Source of the DNA: Akkermansiaceae bacterium
Lineage (GTDB): Bacteria > Verrucomicrobiota > Verrucomicrobiia > Verrucomicrobiales > Akkermansiaceae
NCBI GenBank assembly: GCA_028293225.1
Contig: JAQGPE010000010.1
Location: 1-8,970 of the forward strand
DNA length: 8,970 nucleotides
Direction: 5' to 3'
The translations under genes and the position numbers were made by a program. Shown here one piece after another: positions 1-5,733 of the stretch (positions are counted from its first letter, which is position 1; each line of letters starts with the position of its first letter). Below the pieces are notes generated by a model. The model did not search any database. It saw only the letters and a program-made list of their open reading frames with translations, and had not been told where the DNA came from.

Positions 1-1817
1 CCGATGCCATCGAGAATGGTGGCGGAGGAAAGATAACACATCGCCATTTCCGACCGCAGCACCATGGCGTCGGGCCGCTCCAGCACCAGGCGGTTCAACA
101 CTTCGGTGGAGCGGTGGAGTTTTTCGAGAGCCTCGGCATCCTGGCCGGCGGCGGCGAGGAGACGTGACTCATGGAAATCCAGCACGGCGAGGAGCTCCTG
201 GACCCGGTCGGCATCGACTTCCGTCTGCGGCACATGCTCCAAAGCATCCCGGGCGATCTTGAAGGCATCCCTGGCCGTGGGATCGACGCGTTCCTGCAGC
301 AGCAGCGCCAGGAGCATGCGGTCGGTCGCGAGACGCAGATCGAGATCCGCGCCACCGGGAAGATCGGGCGAGCCCTTCACCGCGTCCTCCAAGCGGGTCT
401 CGGCGAGATCGGGATCGCCCTTGGCCAGTGCGATCTCCGCGAGTTGCAGTTTGGCGACCGCGCGTTCTTTCTTCAGTTCCGGGATCTCGGCATTGCGCGT
501 GACGAAGTCCACGAAGTAGCGGTCGAGCCGGTTGAGGCGGGACTCACGGCCATCGAGCGGCGGCAGGCGGCGGTTGCCCTTTTCCATCGCCCAGGCGAAA
601 AGGCGGTCACCGATCTCCCGCGACGATTCGATCCGCGTCAGCCACAGGTCCCTGTCCCGGGAGAGTTCCTGGTTCGCGTTCAGCGCCGACTTCTCCGCGG
701 TCTCCCGTTTGGCGCGGGCCTCGCGGACTTCGTCCTCCAGCGAGCGCAGTTTTTCGCCACTGCGCTCGACCGAGGTCCAGTTCTGGGAACGATTGAACTG
801 CCACAGGAAGCAGATGACCACCACTCCGGCGGTCATCATCCACGAGGCCATGCTGGCGCGCCAGGAACGGCGCTGGGCCCGGCGCCCCTGATCGAGCGCC
901 ACCGCGGTGCGGCGTTCGTTTTTGACCGTTTCCTCGGCGGCGGCAAAGAGCGCGCCGACTTCACCGGCATTGGCCGGGCGATGGCGCGGATCGAGCGAAA
1001 GGCAGCGCAGGAGGATCTCCCGGTAGGCTTCCTCCAGAGGGTTCGCCGCTTGATCCGGCCAGGACACCTGGGGCTGGGCTTCGATGGATGCCGCAATGAG
1101 CGAAAGGTCGGCGGCGATGCCCTCCCTTCGCGTCAGGCCGGGAGCGGGCGCCACCTGCTCAAAGGTCGGGCCACAGCGCGGAAACGTCCCAACCAACAGG
1201 CGGTAGGCCAGCACGCCGAAAGCGAAGACGTCCCAGCGGTAGCCTTTTTCCTGCAGGTAGCCACCCGGGTCGCGCAGCTGCTCGGGCGATTGATAGAGGA
1301 GCGCGTCGGTGAAGAGCAGCCCCTGGACCCCGGGCATGGTGCCGAGCGCCCAGTCCGAAAGCAGCGCTTCGCCGCCAGGGCCGAAGAAGACGTTGCCCGG
1401 CTTCAGATTGCCATGACTGACCTGGCAGGCATGGAGACCGGCCAGGGCGCGCAGAATTCCCAGGACGACCGTCCACGACTGGTCGCCGGGGAAATTCGCC
1501 AGCCGGTGCTGCAGCGAGGCCGGGACGCGGGTATCGCCCTCGCCGTCGAAATAGCCGGGGCCGATCCGTAGCGGGGTCCGGCCCTGAAAGTCGGCGCTCC
1601 ACTCCGGCATGGCGCCGGCCGGCCAGCCGGCTTCTTCCAGGCGAAAGGTGGCCCGCTCCAGCAACTGCCGGTTGATCGCATTCGGCAGGAAGGTTTTCAC
1701 CACCACCTCGCGACCGCCAGCCTCGCGGGCAAGAAAGACCTTCCCGCACTCCCCCGCTCCCAGCGGTAGAAGTACTTCCAATCCTTGCACATCGGGGGCC
1801 TGCACGAGCGCCATCAT
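1..1817 (-). CDS. Membrane-anchored Ser/Thr protein kinase-like protein, probable pseudokinase (3' end outside window)
   Basis: An uninterrupted minus-strand frame gives 605 residues and runs off the left edge. Residues 12-290 read as a eukaryotic-like kinase domain. The glycine loop is G20-x-G22-x-x-G25 and the ATP-site lysine is K41 in VVVK. The catalytic loop is H135-G-N-L-K-P-G-N142, the DFG position is D155-W-A, the APE position is S177-P-E, D196 lies in the F-helix motif DVFAFG, and R280 is in the late C-lobe. The fold, the ATP lysine and both metal ligands (N142, D155) are kept, but the HRD aspartate is asparagine (N137), so phosphotransfer is doubtful. One membrane segment follows at about 324-341, then a charged coiled coil (about 348-392) and a helical, TPR-like part (about 441-605). 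The kinase-like domain should be cytoplasmic and the rest outside the inner membrane, by analogy with PknB-type topology. The start is the first of two adjacent ATGs; an in-frame stop lies at 1842-1844 and AGGA sits 6 bases upstream. It is divergent from the DUF1501 operon. Confidence 0.88.
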   Translation of the reverse strand, partial: MMALVQAPDVQGLEVLLPLGAGECGKVFLAREAGGREVVVKTFLPNAINRQLLERATFRLEEAGWPAGAMPEWSADFQGRTPLRIGPGYFDGEGDTRVPASLQHRLANFPGDQSWTVVLGILRALAGLHACQVSHGNLKPGNVFFGPGGEALLSDWALGTMPGVQGLLFTDALLYQSPEQLRDPGGYLQEKGYRWDVFAFGVLAYRLLVGTFPRCGPTFEQVAPAPGLTRREGIAADLSLIAASIEAQPQVSWPDQAANPLEEAYREILLRCLSLDPRHRPANAGEVGALFAAAEETVKNERRTAVALDQGRRAQRRSWRASMASWMMTAGVVVICFLWQFNRSQNWTSVERSGEKLRSLEDEVREARAKRETAEKSALNANQELSRDRDLWLTRIESSREIGDRLFAWAMEKGNRRLPPLDGRESRLNRLDRYFVDFVTRNAEIPELKKERAVAKLQLAEIALAKGDPDLAETRLEDAVKGSPDLPGGADLDLRLATDRMLLALLLQERVDPTARDAFKIARDALEHVPQTEVDADRVQELLAVLDFHESRLLAAAGQDAEALEKLHRSTEVLNRLVLERPDAMVLRSEMAMCYLSSATILDGI

Positions 1818-1940
1818 GACCGATCCTGTGCTTTCCGCCAATCAATCGTTGAGGCTCAGGCAGTGGAAAAATTACGACGCGAAAAAATGAAAAGCATCGA
1901 TTCCCCCCGGCGTAACCCCTCTTTGGAACCATTTTAGCCT
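1818..1940. promoter_or_regulatory. Divergent intergenic region between kinase-like gene and DUF1501 operon
   Basis: This 123-bp stretch lies between two divergently transcribed starts, so it should hold promoters for both directions. It includes a locally A-rich part (about 1865-1893) that stands out from the GC-rich surroundings. On the plus strand TTGAGG at 1849-1854 could be a -35-like box, but the hexamer 17 bases on is a poor -10, so I do not place a promoter. No convincing operator palindrome or riboswitch-like structure is visible. Confidence 0.4.
1824..1827 (-). promoter_or_regulatory. Ribosome binding site of the kinase-like gene
   Basis: On the minus strand AGGA is followed by six bases (TCGGTC) and then the ATG at 1817. 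It favours the first of the two tandem ATG codons (1817 and 1814) over the in-frame TTG at 1839-1841, which would add eight residues. It is the clearest Shine-Dalgarno-like site in the window; the plus-strand genes have weak or none. Confidence 0.5.
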
Positions 1941-3272
1941 ATGAAACCGATTTGCCCTGGCAATCCGCTCGATCGCTATGCGTCCCGCCGCGAATTTCTC
2001 TATGTCGGCCTCCTCGGCGGACTGGGGCTGAGTCTGCCCCAGCTTCTGCGTCAGCAGGCTCTCGCGGAGATCAAGGAGTACGAGACCCGCGAGGGGGTCG
2101 CCAAGGGCATCATCCACATTTTCCTGCCCGGCGGGATCGCCCACCAGGAATCCTTCGACCCCAAGCCGCTCGCTCCGGCGGAATACCGCGGGCCCTTTGG
2201 CGCGATCGACACGAAGATCCCTGGCGTGCAGTTCAGCGAGCATATGAAGGAGATCGCCAGCATCTCCGACAAGGTCACGGTGATCCGCTCGATGTCCCAC
2301 GGCGAGGCCGCCCATGAGCGCGGCACGCACAACATGTTCACCGGCTACCGCCCCTCCCCGGCGGTGCAGTATCCGTCCTATGGGTCGATCATTTCCCATG
2401 AGCTCGGCTCGAAGAACAACCTGCCGCCCTATGTGTGCGTGCCATCAGTGCCGAATGAGTTCGCCGGTTCCGGCTATCTTTCCTCCGCCTACGGGCCGTT
2501 CGCGCTGGGCTCGGATCCGGCCGACAAGAACTTCCAGGTCCGCGACCTGAATCTGCCGGGCGGCTGCGACGAGTTCCGCTTTGCCCGCCGCCGCTCGCTG
2601 CTGCAGACGGTCGACTCGCATTTCCGCTCGCTGGAGAAATCCGACGCGCTGGACTCGATGGATGCCTTTTACCAGCACGCCTATCAGTTGATCTCTTCCC
2701 AGACCGCCCGCGAGGCTTTCAATTTGAGCGCCGAGCCGGATGCGATCAAGGACGCCTATGGCCGCAACCCCGCCGGGCAGCGCATGCTGCTGGCCCGCCG
2801 CCTGGTGGAAGCCGGCACACGTTTTGTTTCCCTGACCGCCGGGGGCTGGGACCACCACGACAACATCAAGGGCCAGATCGAGGGCAACCTGCCGAACGTC
2901 GACAAAGCCATCGCGGCGCTGATCCGCGATCTCGATCAGCGCGGGATGCTGGACTCTACCCTGGTGATGGTCACCACGGAGTTCGGGCGTTCGCCGAAGA
3001 TCAGTGCGACCGGCGGACGCGATCACTGGCCATCGGTATTCTCCGTGATGATGGCCGGTGGCGGCTTCAAGAAGGGCTATGTCCACGGCACCTCGGACTC
3101 GCTGGGCGGTGCGGTCGATACCGACGGCATCACCGTCGCGGATCTTTCCACCACGATCTACAACCAGATCGGCATCACCGCCGACAAGGAGCTGATGGCT
3201 CCGGGCGGACGGCCGATCGAGATCATCGACGGCGGACAGGTGCTCGATGCACTGCTGGAGAAAAAGGCCTGA
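1941..3272 (+). CDS. DUF1501 domain-containing protein with Tat signal
   Basis: This 443-residue protein belongs to the DUF1501 family, which is distantly related to the alkaline phosphatase/sulfatase fold and abundant in planctomycetes and verrucomicrobia. No reaction is established for it. The N-terminus has a twin-arginine motif (S15-R-R-E-F-L20), a hydrophobic stretch to about residue 36 and a possible cleavage site after A40-L-A42, so folded export by Tat is expected. Family signatures run in order: FLPGGIAHQESFDPKP (61-76), H125-E-R-G-T-H130, GWDHHDN (D304, H305, H306, D307), TTEFGRSP (E347-R350) and GGRDHW (D361-H-W363). The Asp/His-rich motifs are plausible metal ligands by analogy with the superfamily. 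Length is typical and the C-terminus looks complete. The start puts the twin-arginine motif at the usual distance from the N-terminus; only a weak GGAA lies 12 bases upstream. It is first in a probable operon, with its stop 10 bases before the next start. Confidence 0.93.
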   Translation: MKPICPGNPLDRYASRREFLYVGLLGGLGLSLPQLLRQQALAEIKEYETREGVAKGIIHIFLPGGIAHQESFDPKPLAPAEYRGPFGAIDTKIPGVQFSEHMKEIASISDKVTVIRSMSHGEAAHERGTHNMFTGYRPSPAVQYPSYGSIISHELGSKNNLPPYVCVPSVPNEFAGSGYLSSAYGPFALGSDPADKNFQVRDLNLPGGCDEFRFARRRSLLQTVDSHFRSLEKSDALDSMDAFYQHAYQLISSQTAREAFNLSAEPDAIKDAYGRNPAGQRMLLARRLVEAGTRFVSLTAGGWDHHDNIKGQIEGNLPNVDKAIAALIRDLDQRGMLDSTLVMVTTEFGRSPKISATGGRDHWPSVFSVMMAGGGFKKGYVHGTSDSLGGAVDTDGITVADLSTTIYNQIGITADKELMAPGGRPIEIIDGGQVLDALLEKKA

Positions 3273-3282
3273 CCTGTTGTCC

Positions 3283-5688
3283 ATGAAAGCGTGCCTCCTC
3301 ATCACCGCTGCTCTGCTGATCGGTCAGCCTGCATGGGCGGGCTTCTCGCCGGTGCTGAACCTCATCGAGCCGCGGGGAGCGCCGCGCGGCACCGAGGTCT
3401 CACTGGAGCTGTATGGCGAGCGCCTGGATGGCGCGCAGGAGCTATTTCAGTATATCCCAGGGATCGAGGTCCGCGCCATCACCGTCGAGAATGACAAGCA
3501 TGCCACGGCAAAGGTTTTCATCCAGCCGGACGCGCCGCTGGGCGAGCACAACATGCGCCTGCGCACCACCGGCGGCGTCAGCTTTCTGCGCTCTTTCTAC
3601 GTCGGGCAGTTTCCCACGGTCAATGAAGTCGAGCCCAACGACCGGCTCGACCAGGCCCAACGAATCGAGTTGAACACCACCGTGCAGGGCATCGCCAAAG
3701 CGGAGGATCCTGACTACTATGTGTGCAGTTTGAAGAAAGGGCAGCGCCTCAGCGTCGAGGTGGAGGCCATGCGCCTCGGCCGCACCATGTTCGATGCCTC
3801 GGTGGCGATCGTGGATGCGAAGGGCTTTGAAATCGCTTCCTGCGATGACTCCCCCCTGCTCCGCAACGACGCTTTCGTCTCGATTCTCGCGCCGGATGAC
3901 GGCGACTACCGCGTGCTCGTTCGCGAGTCAGCCTACGAGGGCAACGACAACTGCGAGTATCGCCTGAGCATCGGCACCTTTCCACGTCCGAAGGCGATCT
4001 TTCCCGACGGAGCCAAGCCGGGTGAAACGGTGGAGTTCCGCTTCATCGGCGATCCTGCCGGCGACTTCACCCAGACGGTGACGATTCCCGCAGACGCCGC
4101 CGGGCGCTACCCCATTTTTCCGCAGCGCGACGGGCTCTACGCCCCTTCGCCGCACTGGATCAAGGTCTCACCTCTCGCGGCAACGCAGGAAGTCGAGCCC
4201 AACAACAACCGCGACCAGGCGACGAGAATGCCCGACCTGCCCTCTGCCGCCTACGGAGTGATCAGCGCGCCAGACGATGAGGACTTCTATTCCTTCCACG
4301 CCAGAAAGGACGACAATCTCACACTCCGCGTGATCGCCCGTGAACTGCGCTCGCCGCTCGACTCCGTCCTCTCCATCCGCGATGCCAAGGGCAAGGGCCT
4401 CGCCAACAATGACGACCAGGGCGGTCCCGATTCCGTGCTGCAATGGACCGCAACGGAAGAAGGCGAATACCTGGCCGTGGTCCGCGATCAGTTGAAAAAC
4501 GGCGGCCCGGATTTCTGCTACCGGCTGGAGATCCTGCATCGCGATCCGGTCATCACCGCCAACCTGCCGGTGGTGGAGCGGAACAACTCTCAAAAGTGGA
4601 AAGTCTTCGATGTGCCGCGCGGCAACCGCTACGCCGCGGTGGTCAATGTCACCCGTGAGAACATCGGCGGCAACCTGACCCTCACCGCCGAGGCTCTGCC
4701 GCCGGGAGTCACGATGGATGCGCCGGTGATCGACAAGACGGTGACCAATGTCCCGGTGGTCTTTGAGGCCACGACCGATGCTCCGGCCGGAGGACTGCTT
4801 TGTCCTTTCAAGGTTCACTCGACCGGCGACGGACCGGCAGTGACCGGGGCCCTGATCGATACGGTCAATCATGTCGAAATCAACAACCAGGGGCCCTACC
4901 ACTCCGCGGATCTGGACCGGGTGCCGGTGAGCGTCGTGGATGAAGCGCCGTTCAGGATCGAGCTCGAAGCGCCATCGATTCCGCTGGTCCGCAATGGCAC
5001 CGCCAATCTCAAGGTTCATGCCACCCGCAAAGACGGCTACAAGGAGGCGATCACGCTGCATTTCCTGTGGAGCCCTCCCGGACTCGGTGCACCTGCCGGG
5101 GTGACCATGCCCGGCGACCAAAGCGATGCCGCGTATGAAGTGAACGCCAACGGCGACGCGGGCGTCGGCGAGTGGCCGGTCTGCGTCCTGGCGGAAGCCA
5201 ATACGCCGCAGGGCCCGGTGATGGTCTCCACCGGACTGGTGAAGCTCAAGGTCGTGGAACCCTACCTCGCCATGGCGCTCGACATGGCGGCCACCGAACA
5301 GGGCAAGCCCACCGTGGTGCTGGCGAAGATCGATCAGCACACCGAATTTCAAGGCGACGCCACGGCGGAGTTGATGGGCCTGCCGCACGGAGCGGTGGCC
5401 AAGCCGATCGTTTTCAACAAGACCGCGACGGAAATCCAAATCCCGATCGAAGTGGCGGCGGACGCGACGGTCGGCAAGCACAGCTCGCTCTTCTGCAAAG
5501 TCACGGTTCCCGAGAATGGCCAGGGCATCATTCACAGCGTCGGCGGCATGGGCACGATCCGGATCGACAAACCGGCCGAAGACGCACCGCCTGCGGCGGC
5601 CCAGGTCGCCAAGGTCGAAGCCGCTCCCACCGCGCCGGTGGAGAAGCCGCTTTCACGCCTGGAGCAGCTTCGCCAGAAGGGCAAGTAG
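3283..5688 (+). CDS. Secreted protein with two PPC (pre-peptidase C-terminal) domains
   Basis: This exported protein has 801 residues from the ATG at 3283. The longer reading from 3247 is rejected because it would overlap the DUF1501 gene and bury the signal peptide. Residues 1-19 (MKACLLITAALLIGQPAWA) form a Sec signal with likely cleavage after AWA. Residues 25-110 look like an IPT/TIG-type beta sandwich. Two PPC-like domains follow, each opening with EVEPN: about 115-228 (D-P-D-Y-Y core, ending in C-E-Y-R-L) and about 303-418 (D-D-E-D-F-Y core, ending in C-Y-R-L). Residues 420-760 are further beta-rich, Ig-like segments of no family I can name. The tail from about 763 is Ala/Pro-rich and ends in a basic stretch, PLSRLEQLRQKGK. 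No catalytic motif is visible. PPC domains usually accompany secreted enzymes or act as binding modules, so a binding or scaffold role is inferred. It starts 10 bases after the DUF1501 stop, with no Shine-Dalgarno at normal spacing, which suggests translational coupling. Confidence 0.9.
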   Translation: MKACLLITAALLIGQPAWAGFSPVLNLIEPRGAPRGTEVSLELYGERLDGAQELFQYIPGIEVRAITVENDKHATAKVFIQPDAPLGEHNMRLRTTGGVSFLRSFYVGQFPTVNEVEPNDRLDQAQRIELNTTVQGIAKAEDPDYYVCSLKKGQRLSVEVEAMRLGRTMFDASVAIVDAKGFEIASCDDSPLLRNDAFVSILAPDDGDYRVLVRESAYEGNDNCEYRLSIGTFPRPKAIFPDGAKPGETVEFRFIGDPAGDFTQTVTIPADAAGRYPIFPQRDGLYAPSPHWIKVSPLAATQEVEPNNNRDQATRMPDLPSAAYGVISAPDDEDFYSFHARKDDNLTLRVIARELRSPLDSVLSIRDAKGKGLANNDDQGGPDSVLQWTATEEGEYLAVVRDQLKNGGPDFCYRLEILHRDPVITANLPVVERNNSQKWKVFDVPRGNRYAAVVNVTRENIGGNLTLTAEALPPGVTMDAPVIDKTVTNVPVVFEATTDAPAGGLLCPFKVHSTGDGPAVTGALIDTVNHVEINNQGPYHSADLDRVPVSVVDEAPFRIELEAPSIPLVRNGTANLKVHATRKDGYKEAITLHFLWSPPGLGAPAGVTMPGDQSDAAYEVNANGDAGVGEWPVCVLAEANTPQGPVMVSTGLVKLKVVEPYLAMALDMAATEQGKPTVVLAKIDQHTEFQGDATAELMGLPHGAVAKPIVFNKTATEIQIPIEVAADATVGKHSSLFCKVTVPENGQGIIHSVGGMGTIRIDKPAEDAPPAAAQVAKVEAAPTAPVEKPLSRLEQLRQKGK

Positions 5689-5733
5689 GCCGATTTCTGT
5701 AATTCAAACCCGACTCAATCCGTAGCACCTGAA

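Noticed and set aside
171..1571. Long plus-strand open frame of 466 codons
   Set aside because: It lies opposite the kinase-like gene, whose minus-strand product shows clear kinase motifs, a membrane segment and a coiled coil. The plus-strand translation has no recognisable family features and reflects the high GC content.
1159..1932. Minus-strand open frame of 257 codons starting near the DUF1501 start
   Set aside because: It overlaps the kinase-like gene in another frame and its translation has no kinase motifs. The correct frame is the one with the GxGxxG loop, VVVK and HGNLKPGN, starting at 1817.
3247..3282. Earlier start for the PPC gene
   Set aside because: It would overlap the end of the DUF1501 gene and add a charged 12-residue extension before an otherwise textbook signal peptide that begins at 3283.
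4168..5535. Minus-strand open frame of 455 codons
   Set aside because: It is antisense to the PPC-domain gene and has the same composition as the other reverse-frame shadows, with no signal, domain or start-site support.
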